Below are positions 1 to 7,321 of a DNA stretch of 9,884 nucleotides, piece after piece (position 1 is the stretch's first letter; every line of letters starts with the position of its first letter). Position numbers and translations under genes: made by a program. The notes below the pieces were generated by a model. It saw nothing but the letters and a program-made list of their open reading frames with translations. It searched no databases and was not told where the DNA came from. Source of the stretch: an uncultured Oscillospiraceae bacterium (lineage in GTDB: Bacteria > Bacillota > Clostridia > Oscillospirales > Acutalibacteraceae); the NCBI GenBank assembly GCA_902478605.1, contig CABSLQ010000084.1, forward strand, positions 1 through 9,884, in the 5' to 3' direction.

Positions 1-3000
1 TCCTGACCGAAAACGAAGCGCCACGCTATACAAACCAGCCTTCTTCGCGTTCAGAATGAAGCGGACATGAGGAATCTCTTCCATAACCTCCTGCGAGAGG
101 GTATCAAAGGTCACCCGGCTCTCATCCAGCCTATTGTAATCGGCGCCGCCCAGGTATTTGCCGCCGGACATGTTTTCGTCATATTGCAGAGAATAGTTGT
201 AATTTTCCGAATTTTCCGCCTCGACGGTTCCGCCGAAAGGCTCCGCCGCCAATTCCTTCGGCAGCTCGATATAGTCGAAGTCCGTCCAAACATCGCCCGT
301 CTCGAACTTGGAATCGGCGGTAAAGCCGGAAATCCGCAGGACGTTGCCGCCCGCCGTGAAGGGAACCTGCACCGTGAACACACGGTTTTGAACGCCCGCT
401 ACCGGCGCTTCGATCACCTGGCGGAAATCGCCGCATTCCACGACCATATAGGCTTTGTCGATCGGCGCCGTATCTCCCGAGGACGACCAGACGCCATACC
501 TCATGCCGATGTAGACCGCATAGGTCCCTGCTTGCTCCGCGACTATCTGATAATCGGCAAATGCCGTGCGCATACCGTCGATGCCGTTTGCCTGAATATC
601 GGCCAGCGTCTGGACGTAGGCGTTGTTGGCAGCGCCAAGGCAGCCGCCACCCGAATAGTCTTCCCGGCCGGTTTGGATGGCGATTTGGTTGGGCATGGCA
701 TAAAGCTCGCTCTCATAGCGCGCCGGCTTTTCATAGGGAACCGGGGTCAGCTGGGAATCTAAATCCAGGTAATCCTGGTTGGCATAGGCCCAGGCCGCGC
801 CCGCGTCCACCATATCCTTCAGAACGCTGGTGCAGGCGATCCGGTTGAGCCCCTTCTGTAGGCTGACATGCACAACACACGCGGCGGTATTGACAAAGCT
901 CACAGCCGGATCAAACACAAAGTCCGCTTTGTAGACGTTTCCCTGGCCGCCGCCGTTGACCACCACCGCTGCCGGGTAGAGGGAAAAGTTCTTGTCCGCG
1001 CCCAGTCGTACGCCGACGATCACCTCATATTCACCGGCTTCCGGCGCGTCCACCGTGTACTCCGCATAGGAGGTATAAACGCTGTCCAGGCCGTTGGCCG
1101 CGATATCCGCATAGGTCTGCACATTGTGAATATCCGCGCTGCCGCCCACGGTAACGCCAGTGCCGCTGGGGTTCTCCTCGGTCCCCTCGGGGTTGCCGTA
1201 GAGGTTCAGATAGGCGTCCGTTTCGGCTTCCATGCGGATCGGCTTTTCATAAGATACCGGCTCCAGGCGATCCTCCACGTCCAGGTAATCCTGGTTGATA
1301 TAGGCCCAGCCCGAGTCGCCGCTTACCGCATCCTTGAGCACGTTGGTGCAGGCAATACGGTTCAGTCCCTCCCGCAGTGTAATCCGCACCCGGCAGGCTG
1401 CCGTATTGGCGAACTCCGTCGCCGGATCGAACCGGAAATTGGCCGGATAGACATTTCCTTGTCCACCGCCGTTGACCACGATGGCCGCCGGATAAACAGC
1501 CAGCGCCTGGCCGGCTCCCAACCGGACGCCCATAACGACGTCATACTCCCCAGCCTCCGGCGCGTTTACGGTATACTCCACATAAGAAGCGCTGCTGCTC
1601 AGGCCGTTGGCCGCCACATCGGCATAGGTGGGCATACTCTTGACATCCACGCCACCGCCCACGGTGATACCGGTACCGCTGGGGTTCTCCGCAGAGCCCT
1701 CCAGCGTTCCATAGGCGTTCAGGCGGGCGTCCTTCTCCGCTTCCATGCGGACAAAGTCTACATCCTCCCACGCCTCTTCGGCCAGGGTCAGGCCGTCCCA
1801 GAGAAGGAAGTAATACAGATCGGCCCAGCCGTTCCCCCAATCATAGCCCGCCAGGCTGGCGGCGTCCTTGGGCAGGGGCATGGTGAAAATCAGTTTGTTG
1901 TCCCCTTTTTTCAAGGGAAGCCGGATTTCCGCGTTTCCGCCCCAATTTCCTTGGAGCGTTCCCTTGATCAGGGTATTGTCCGCCGTCACCACGCCCAAAG
2001 CCGCCTTGGCCGGATCGGCGCCGGTATTGTAGTACACGTGGATAGGATACTCGCCGTCCTCCGGCGCAGTTACCACCATCTGGACATAGGGCGTGTTTTC
2101 CAGATTCCCGTCTTCCATCAGGTTGTCCAGGGAAACCTTGTTTTTCAGCTCCTCAAAATCGCCGTAACCAACGCCGCTGTCCGTGCGGCTGTAGTTGTTC
2201 AGCACCAGCTTTTCCGCGTTGGCGTCCACACGGTTGGCGTGAAGGTGTGTCAGCCGCCCCTCCACATCGTCCAAATAGTCCAGGTTCATCCATCCCCCGG
2301 ATCCGCCGATAAGAGCGGTGGTGATGATGCTGTTGACCCCTTCCTTCAGGTTCACCTTAAGGGAAACCGAAGCCGCCGGTACCCAATCCCTTCCCGGATT
2401 GAAGCAAAAGTCCGCCGCATACACGTCGGTTCCCTTGCCGTTATTGACTATAACCGCGGTGGGATACTGCTCGCTGCCGCCGCCCATCATGGCGCCGACG
2501 CGGATCTCGTAGGTTCCATCCGCCGGGGCGCTGACCTTATACTCCACATAGGAGGCCGCCATCCGATCCCATCCGTTGGCCTTGATGTCCTCCAGAGTTC
2601 GGCTGCTGGTGGTGCTGCCGCCCAGCACGCGGCCAGTGCCGCCGCCCTCCCCGGCGTTGAGCTTGTTGTTGTAGTTGCCGTTTTCCGCCTGCAGGCGGTT
2701 CACCGGCTTGGGCGTCAGACGGCCGTCCATCTCCAGATAATCCTGATTGCAATAGGCCCATTTCGCCCCCGCGTCCAGAACATCCTGGAGCATGCTGGTG
2801 CAGGCGATGCGGTTAATCCCTTGAACCAGCTGGACGGTAACCGCCGCTTCGCCGTGCGCGTAATCTGTCGCTTCATCGAAATGGAATACCGCGTCATAGG
2901 CATCGCTGCCGTTGACCACCACCACGGTGGGATAGTCGCTCTGCGGCGCATTTGCGCCCACTACCGCTCCTACACGGAGCGTATAGGTGCCGGCGGCGGG

Positions 3001-3267
3001 GGCCTCTACCCGGTATTCCACATAGGAGGTTTTGGCGTCGTCCAGGCCGTTGGCCTTAATGTCCGCCGCTGTCTGGATGCTGGTGATGCTATCGCCCACG
3101 GTAGTGCCGCCGTTGTCCAGCTTGCCGTACATATTCAGCGCGGCGTCCCGCTCCGCCTCCATGCGTTTCATGGCCGGGGCGGTATCCGCCTGCAACCAGA
3201 GCAAAGGCGTGGAAGCCAGGAGAACCGAAACCGTTGAGAGAATAGCCAGTAGATTTCTCCGTTTCAT
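1..3267 (-). CDS. Giant secreted protein of tandem CBM6/35-like carbohydrate-binding modules (3' end beyond window)
   Basis: The frame is open from ATG at 3267 to base 1, giving 1089 codons with no stop; the C-terminus lies off the left edge. Residues 1-27 are a Sec signal peptide: MKRR, a hydrophobic core, then LWLQA before D28. No lipobox is present. The rest is seven consecutive beta-sandwich-type modules of about 157-172 residues, starting near residues 33, 188, 345, 505, 675, 847 and 1010 (the last incomplete). Modules typically open with a RMEAE-like motif, carry a (S)YVEY-V-AP-AG-Y strand and a VVNGGQGNVY-like strand, and close with WAYxNQDYL. This matches the CBM6/35 fold group (family knowledge), so sugar binding is likely but unproven. 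Module 3 is divergent and starts VDANAEK. No catalytic domain is visible. The start lies 37 nt after the GH30 gene with a G-rich site (AAAAGGGGG, about 12 nt spacing). An alternative ATG at 3277 is in another frame. It is probably the third gene of the glycan operon; it could be an adhesin or the binding half of a large enzyme whose catalytic domain is off-window. Confidence 0.88.
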   Translation of the reverse strand, partial: MKRRNLLAILSTVSVLLASTPLLWLQADTAPAMKRMEAERDAALNMYGKLDNGGTTVGDSITSIQTAADIKANGLDDAKTSYVEYRVEAPAAGTYTLRVGAVVGANAPQSDYPTVVVVNGSDAYDAVFHFDEATDYAHGEAAVTVQLVQGINRIACTSMLQDVLDAGAKWAYCNQDYLEMDGRLTPKPVNRLQAENGNYNNKLNAGEGGGTGRVLGGSTTSSRTLEDIKANGWDRMAASYVEYKVSAPADGTYEIRVGAMMGGGSEQYPTAVIVNNGKGTDVYAADFCFNPGRDWVPAASVSLKVNLKEGVNSIITTALIGGSGGWMNLDYLDDVEGRLTHLHANRVDANAEKLVLNNYSRTDSGVGYGDFEELKNKVSLDNLMEDGNLENTPYVQMVVTAPEDGEYPIHVYYNTGADPAKAALGVVTADNTLIKGTLQGNWGGNAEIRLPLKKGDNKLIFTMPLPKDAASLAGYDWGNGWADLYYFLLWDGLTLAEEAWEDVDFVRMEAEKDARLNAYGTLEGSAENPSGTGITVGGGVDVKSMPTYADVAANGLSSSASYVEYTVNAPEAGEYDVVMGVRLGAGQALAVYPAAIVVNGGGQGNVYPANFRFDPATEFANTAACRVRITLREGLNRIACTNVLKDAVSGDSGWAYINQDYLDVEDRLEPVSYEKPIRMEAETDAYLNLYGNPEGTEENPSGTGVTVGGSADIHNVQTYADIAANGLDSVYTSYAEYTVDAPEAGEYEVIVGVRLGADKNFSLYPAAVVVNGGGQGNVYKADFVFDPAVSFVNTAACVVHVSLQKGLNRIACTSVLKDMVDAGAAWAYANQDYLDLDSQLTPVPYEKPARYESELYAMPNQIAIQTGREDYSGGGCLGAANNAYVQTLADIQANGIDGMRTAFADYQIVAEQAGTYAVYIGMRYGVWSSSGDTAPIDKAYMVVECGDFRQVIEAPVAGVQNRVFTVQVPFTAGGNVLRISGFTADSKFETGDVWTDFDYIELPKELAAEPFGGTVEAENSENYNYSLQYDENMSGGKYLGGADYNRLDESRVTFDTLSQEVMEEIPHVRFILNAKKAGLYSVALRFRSG

Positions 3268-3304
3268 GAGTTAACATAACCCCCTTTTCCCTTTTGCTTG
3301 GTTT

Positions 3305-4987
3305 TCACGCATTGGCGTCCCACGTGACAGTGATAACGCTTCTGCCCGCGATCGGCACTTCCATGACCTGATCGCCCATGACAAGCTTGAATACCTTCTC
3401 GGTCTTTTCATTGTTGACCAGAACCGCGGTCATGGATCCATTGGGGTTACGGGTCACCAGATTGACCTGGTTGTACTTGGTCGCGGCGCCGGTATCGGTG
3501 GAGGTAACCACTTTAGCGCCCACGTGGATGAACTTGCTGAAGTGCGCAAACCCGAAATACTCCGCCGTATACTGGATGTTTTCTCCCGTCTCGTCGAACC
3601 GGATGATGCCGGAGCAGCCGTTGTTGATGTTGTTATAGGTGGGGCCGCCCTTTAGGTCTAAAGCTAGGTTCCAGGTGATGTAGTTGCGCGCGCCGCTGCG
3701 AAGAGCGCGGACGCAGCCGCTGGCCATTTCCCGCAGCTGATTGTCAAAGGTGCCAATCGCCGTGCCGTTCTCGGTAATGTACATCGGCACATCTTCGTAA
3801 TAATCGCTGACTTCCTTCATCTGCTCCGGGGTGCCGTCGTACCAGTGCCAGGCGATACCGTCAATATCGTCCTTGCACTGGGCCAGGATGGTTAAGGGAA
3901 ACAAGTAATCGGCATAATTATGATCCCAGGCCCACAGCTTGCTGGTAATCCCGTTGGCGTTCATGGCGGGGCGCAGGGAAATGGAAATGAAATCGGCCAT
4001 CTGATCGCCGTCCCAGATGCAGCCCGGCCAGCCGACCCGGCCCTGCGGCTCGTTCTGGATGGTCAGGGCGTAAATCGGGATGCCTGCCGCCTCATAGCCC
4101 TGGATGGTCTTAACCAGATATTGGGCGTAAACGTCGTAGCAATCCACACGCAGCATGGCGCCGGAAGAACCCTGCCACTTGTAATTGGTCTTCATCCACA
4201 GCGGAGGCGTCCAGGGGGAGAGCAGGAACTTTATGTTCTTGTTGATCGCCATGGCGTCCTTCATCAGGGGGATGATCTGCTTGTGGTCGTAGGACATGTC
4301 AAAGTGTTTCAGATCCCAGTCCTCTTCCCCTTCCGGCATGTCGTCGTACGTATAGTATTCGGTGGCAAAGTCGCTGGAGCCAACGCAGCCGCGGATCATC
4401 GACAGGCCGATACCCTTCTCCGCGTCAAAAAGCTTCTCCATGAGCATTTCACGGGTCTTCTCCGGCAGGGCGGACAGCATCTGCGCGGAGGTGTCGGTCA
4501 TAGCGCCGCCGAAGCCCTCGATCTCGTGCTCGGTCACATTGGCGTCAAACTCCACAATCAGACCGGTGGAAGCGTCCAGGTTTTTCTTGCTGTAGATCTT
4601 GAACGCGTCATTCTGGCGCACAAAGGTCGACCTGCTATTGGACAGATAAACGCGGGCAGCATCGCTGAACTGGTACATATACTTCACCGGCTTTTTTATC
4701 GTCGTGGTGGTGGTCGTCGTGGCTGTCGATGGATTCTTAATAGGACTGCGCGACGGCTTCGATTCGGATTCCGTCGGGCTGGTTTCCTCTGAAGAAGGCT
4801 CCGTCTCTCCCGTTTCTCCACTGGTGGTTTCCGTTGTCGAGGCGGCTGTCGAGGCGGCTGTCGAGGTAGCCGCCTCCGACGGGGGGCGCTGTTCGCTGCT
4901 CGGTGATGCTGGTCCGCCATTACAGGCGGTTACGGTCGTCAGCAGCAGCACCGAGAGAACAGCCGCCAGGCATTGTCTCGCTTTCAT
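3305..4987 (-). CDS. GH30-family glycoside hydrolase, lipid-anchored (glucosylceramidase / beta-1,6-glucanase-like)
   Basis: 560 residues. The start chosen is ATG 4987, 11 nt after AGGAG; the longer frame from GTG 4999 would start inside that ribosome-binding site. Residues 1-21 are a lipoprotein signal with lipobox VTAC (Cys22). An acidic Ser/Thr/Glu/Pro-rich linker of about 80 residues follows, including STAA repeats and a run of Thr. The catalytic domain has GH30 landmarks in order: GFGGAMTD at 158, SPWTPPLWMKTN at 257, TIQNEP with probable acid/base Glu313, WDHN, HWYDG, and YITENG with probable nucleophile Glu406. The end, with HFSKFIHVG and a short beta domain, fits the GH30 C-terminal beta-sandwich. 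GH30 enzymes are retaining (beta/alpha)8 hydrolases acting on beta-glucosyl, beta-1,6-glucan, xylan or related substrates; the motifs favour the glucosylceramidase/beta-1,6-glucanase branch, but the substrate cannot be set from sequence. It probably acts on the outer membrane face, between a sugar-binding lipoprotein and a CBM-array protein. Confidence 0.93.
   Translation of the reverse strand: MKARQCLAAVLSVLLLTTVTACNGGPASPSSEQRPPSEAATSTAASTAASTTETTSGETGETEPSSEETSPTESESKPSRSPIKNPSTATTTTTTTIKKPVKYMYQFSDAARVYLSNSRSTFVRQNDAFKIYSKKNLDASTGLIVEFDANVTEHEIEGFGGAMTDTSAQMLSALPEKTREMLMEKLFDAEKGIGLSMIRGCVGSSDFATEYYTYDDMPEGEEDWDLKHFDMSYDHKQIIPLMKDAMAINKNIKFLLSPWTPPLWMKTNYKWQGSSGAMLRVDCYDVYAQYLVKTIQGYEAAGIPIYALTIQNEPQGRVGWPGCIWDGDQMADFISISLRPAMNANGITSKLWAWDHNYADYLFPLTILAQCKDDIDGIAWHWYDGTPEQMKEVSDYYEDVPMYITENGTAIGTFDNQLREMASGCVRALRSGARNYITWNLALDLKGGPTYNNINNGCSGIIRFDETGENIQYTAEYFGFAHFSKFIHVGAKVVTSTDTGAATKYNQVNLVTRNPNGSMTAVLVNNEKTEKVFKLVMGDQVMEVPIAGRSVITVTWDANA
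4837..4872. repeat. 12-bp tandem repeat in the GH30 linker
   Basis: TCGAGGCGGCTG occurs twice in a row (4837-4848, 4849-4860), followed by a degenerate third copy (4861-4872). On the coding strand it gives the STAA repeats of the Ser/Thr linker. The 12-bp unit keeps frame, so copy changes would only lengthen or shorten the linker. Confidence 0.8.
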
Positions 4988-5038
4988 CAGCACGAACACT
5001 CCTTTTTTGGTATGGAAAATCGGCGTTTACCCAAGGAT

Positions 5039-6706
5039 TTACTTTTCATACGGATGGCTTTCGTAAAACTTGTCCGTGGCGCTTTTTACCTTTTTTTCAA
5101 AATTTGCCCAGGTCTTTGCTGACGCGGCATTGACCTTGGTTTCCAGCGTTTTAGCTAGAGAGGCGGGCGCGGTGCCGGAAGCGATCTGCTCGTCGACCTG
5201 CGTCTGATACTGGGTCACATTGTTCCAGAAGTTCGGGACGATTTTATTGACGTCGGCCACAAACACGTTGCTCTTATCGGCCATGACCTGCTTATACATA
5301 TATTTCATACCGTTGGGGTAAACCTTCGATTTGCTGTAATACGCGATAACGTCGGGATGGGCCGAGGCGGGGGTCAGGAGGGTGCGCTTTTTGGTGCTGG
5401 CGTATTGCGACTCACAGTACTTGACGTATTCGATCGCGGCGTCCTTATCGTAGCTGAGGGTCTTGAGCAGCGCGTAGGCTGCGTCGCGGTTGGCCTGCGT
5501 CACCGCCGTGGTCATACAGACAAAGTCCACGTGGGTCTGGATGCGCTGGTTGGTTTTGTCATCCTTGCGCGGGTAGGGATAGAAGTCCCAGTTGTGCTTC
5601 ACCTCGTCATACCAGCTGGCCTGCCAGGAGTGGGTGTTCGTGAACAGCACCTTGCCGGCCTTCATCGCGTCGCCGCCGCTGCCAAATTTCTGCTCATAGG
5701 CGGTTTTCCCACCGCTGCTGGTTTTCTTCAAATCGTCGGCGACCAGGCCGGGGGTGTTTGTCAAATTTTTGCAAACCTCTTTGGCTTTTACCCACGCTCC
5801 ATTTGTAAAATTGAAGGTATTGTTTTTCATGTTGTAGCCATACAGTCCAAATCCATCGGGGAGAAGGCTGTTCATTAAGCCAATATCCAAGCCGTGAGTA
5901 GGGTCGCCGCTGTCAAAAATGTAATTGATGCCGGAATACGTGGTAGTGGTCGCCTTTTTAGCCATATCCACAAACTGAGCAATCGTCCAGTTGTAGCCCG
6001 GATCCTTCAAATTGAGCGTTTCAAATAGATCGGTATTGACGCCGATGGTATTGAACTGTAGCCGGAAGGGCAACGCATATAGGTGATTAAAATAGGTGTA
6101 GTTTTCAATGCCCGCCTGGAACGCATACTTCTTGTCCGGATCGGCCGCATACAGCTTATCCAGCGGATAGGCCAACCCCTGGCTCATGATATACGCAAAG
6201 TTTTCTGTCCCAAACAGCACGACGTCCGGCAGCTTTTTGGCCGCCGACAGCTTGCTCAAATCCTGACCGATCGTGTTGGTGGCGCCTTCAACCTGTGTTT
6301 TCAAGGTCACCTGCGGATATTTCTTTTTGAACACGTTCAGCATAGCGGCCGTTTCTTTTTCCGCGTCGGCGGCGATCATCAGCGTAACGGTACCCTTTAC
6401 CGTGTTGCTTCCCGGGGTGTTGTTGCCCCCGTTGTTGCTCGTGGTTCCGTTCGGTTTGTTTGTCCGGCCGCTTGAAGTGCTCGAAGTGCCCGGCGCATTG
6501 GACCCCGGTGTCTGTTCCGGCGAGGTCGTGTCGCCGCCGGAGGGAGCCGCCGCGTCGCTGCTGGCACTGAAAGAACCCGGATTTGAACCGGATGAGCTCG
6601 GATCATCAATCGGATCCGGATTGCCCTTACAGCCCGTAAGCCCGCCTGTGAGCAACAGCATCGTCATCAGAAAAGCGATAACGCGGGAAGTCTTTTTTCT
6701 CAACAT
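5039..6706 (-). CDS. ABC transporter extracellular solute-binding lipoprotein (family 1, sugar type)
   Basis: 555 residues, ending TAA at 5039. The start at ATG 6706 follows AAAGGATGAAGCAAAT and gives a clean lipoprotein signal: MLRKKTSR, a hydrophobic core, lipobox LTGC with Cys26. Residues 27-103 are a low-complexity Ser/Gly/Pro/Thr/Asn linker. The folded part begins near 104 (GTVTLMIAADAEKE) and has features of cluster B sugar-binding proteins: the helix with VFKKKYPQV, the KLPDVVLFGTENFAYI strand, GLAYPLDKLY, YALPFRLQFNTIGVNTDLFE, and an aromatic-rich stretch NTHSWQASWYDEV typical of the ligand cleft. It should deliver an oligosaccharide to an ABC importer, but no permease or ATPase is in the window. 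It lies first in the operon, 51 nt before the GH30 gene, after a leader of about 190 nt. The reading frame stays open upstream to an ATG at 6880; that start would put 58 residues before the signal peptide, so I reject it. Confidence 0.93.
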   Translation of the reverse strand: MLRKKTSRVIAFLMTMLLLTGGLTGCKGNPDPIDDPSSSGSNPGSFSASSDAAAPSGGDTTSPEQTPGSNAPGTSSTSSGRTNKPNGTTSNNGGNNTPGSNTVKGTVTLMIAADAEKETAAMLNVFKKKYPQVTLKTQVEGATNTIGQDLSKLSAAKKLPDVVLFGTENFAYIMSQGLAYPLDKLYAADPDKKYAFQAGIENYTYFNHLYALPFRLQFNTIGVNTDLFETLNLKDPGYNWTIAQFVDMAKKATTTTYSGINYIFDSGDPTHGLDIGLMNSLLPDGFGLYGYNMKNNTFNFTNGAWVKAKEVCKNLTNTPGLVADDLKKTSSGGKTAYEQKFGSGGDAMKAGKVLFTNTHSWQASWYDEVKHNWDFYPYPRKDDKTNQRIQTHVDFVCMTTAVTQANRDAAYALLKTLSYDKDAAIEYVKYCESQYASTKKRTLLTPASAHPDVIAYYSKSKVYPNGMKYMYKQVMADKSNVFVADVNKIVPNFWNNVTQYQTQVDEQIASGTAPASLAKTLETKVNAASAKTWANFEKKVKSATDKFYESHPYEK

Positions 6707-6898
6707 ATTTGCTTCATCCTTTCTTTCACCCTTTTGTCGATTTTCGATGCTTTCAACAAATTTTGCCGTCGTTGTACGAAAATTATTACGCTTATAGAAT
6801 ATCACGTTGCTCTTGGTTTTTACCATAGAAAATAGACGTTGCCATGTGCGAAATAGAATTCGAATTTTAGTTTCTGCCATCGTTTTCCTGCCTGAAAA
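6707..6898 (-). promoter_or_regulatory. Long 5' leader of the solute-binding protein gene
   Basis: About 190 AT-rich nucleotides lie between the proposed transcription start and ATG 6706. I recognise no riboswitch or attenuator. The leader carries an in-frame ATG at 6880 preceded by CAGGAAAACG, and the frame is open for 58 codons into the lipoprotein. The encoded stretch is basic and unlike a secretion signal, so it is more likely untranslated or a weak upstream start. Confidence 0.3.
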
Positions 6899-6906
6899 CG
6901 CTTTAT
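6893..6906 (+). promoter_or_regulatory. cre-like / LacI-family operator overlapping the -10 region
   Basis: TGAAAACGCTTTAT fits the catabolite-responsive element consensus TGWAANCGNTNWCA at 12 of 14 positions, failing at the last two. It also overlaps a 7-bp inverted repeat, CGTTTTC (6881-6887) and GAAAACG (6894-6900). It touches the proposed -10 box and start point, where bound CcpA or a local LacI-type repressor would block transcription. That fits a sugar-uptake operon. No regulator gene is in the window. Confidence 0.45.
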
Positions 6907-6933
6907 CATATGAATATAAAATTTCTTTATGAA
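6905..6933 (-). promoter_or_regulatory. Sigma-A-type promoter of the glycan operon
   Basis: On the minus strand TTCATA (6933-6928, 4 of 6 to the -35 consensus), a 17-nt AT-rich spacer and TATGAT (6910-6905, 5 of 6 to the -10 consensus) lie upstream of the binding-protein gene. Transcription would begin near 6898, leaving a leader of about 190 nt. A weaker alternative is TTGAAA further upstream, with a poor -10. This is a consensus match only, without experimental support. Confidence 0.5.
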
Positions 6934-7050
6934 CCCAGCATTTAACACCATATCGTCATCAGTATCCGTTTCTTTGACGGTTTTCAAAATAATAGCGGTG
7001 TTGATTCTGCTATCCAGTCATCATGAAACGATTGATTTAAGAAAACAGGG

Positions 7051-7089
7051 AAAAGCCCTCCGCAGCATCCACTTGTGCAGAGGGCTTTT
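7051..7089. terminator. Bidirectional intrinsic-terminator-like hairpin
   Basis: AAAAGCCCTC (7051-7060) pairs perfectly with GAGGGCTTTT (7080-7089), and an inner GCA/TGC (7062-7064 with 7076-7078) extends the stem after one mismatch. The A-tract and T-tract flank a GC core, so it can terminate in either direction. It lies upstream of the operon promoter and would shield the operon from minus-strand read-through. Confidence 0.7.
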
Positions 7090-7321
7090 ATCAACTGGGG
7101 GTTCCGCCGTCGGCCATTCGTTGATGGTCGGCATGGTATGCTTCAGTCGCTCATTGTATATACAAAGGGAAGGGCCTCTTCGAGCGGCAGAAAGCAGTGA
7201 ATCTTTTCTCTCACTAGCTTTTAACACCTGCGGATGGGCGTCCCGATTTGAAACATATCCTTGAAGGGGTAGAGTCGGTTCCCAGCGCAAATCCGGAACA
7301 ACCGGCGACGATCCGAAAGAT
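7090..7321. other. Intergenic stretch with no assignable gene
   Basis: This stretch is richer in GC than its AT-rich flanks. A small stem-loop is visible: CGGCCAT (7111-7117) with ATGGTCG (7124-7130), one G-U pair. Open frames cross it on both strands (plus 6929-7264, minus 7021-7389) but neither has a recognisable domain or a convincing ribosome-binding site, and both read through the hairpin at 7051-7089. It runs directly into the recombinase relic, so it may be foreign or a dispersed intergenic element. Confidence 0.35.

Noticed and set aside
868..3237. Plus-strand open frame of 789 codons
   Set aside because: It lies exactly antisense to the CBM-array gene, whose modules read in frame with family motifs. 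The plus product has no signal or domain and merely mirrors the repeated, stop-poor GC-rich codons.
3920..4792. Plus-strand open frame of 290 codons
   Set aside because: It is antisense to the GH30 catalytic domain, which has recognisable active-site motifs; the plus product is an Arg/His/Gly-rich shadow.
4988..4999. GTG 4999 as start of the GH30 gene
   Set aside because: The GTG overlaps the GGAG of the ribosome-binding site; ATG 4987 is correctly spaced.
5357..6797. Several plus-strand frames (5357-5878, 6083-6475, 6273-6797)
   Set aside because: All are antisense to the solute-binding lipoprotein, two of them to its first part or linker; no domain or ribosome-binding site.
6707..6880. 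ATG 6880 as the true start of the solute-binding protein
   Set aside because: It would place 58 basic residues before a textbook lipoprotein signal; ATG 6706 has its own ribosome-binding site and yields a proper lipobox at Cys26.
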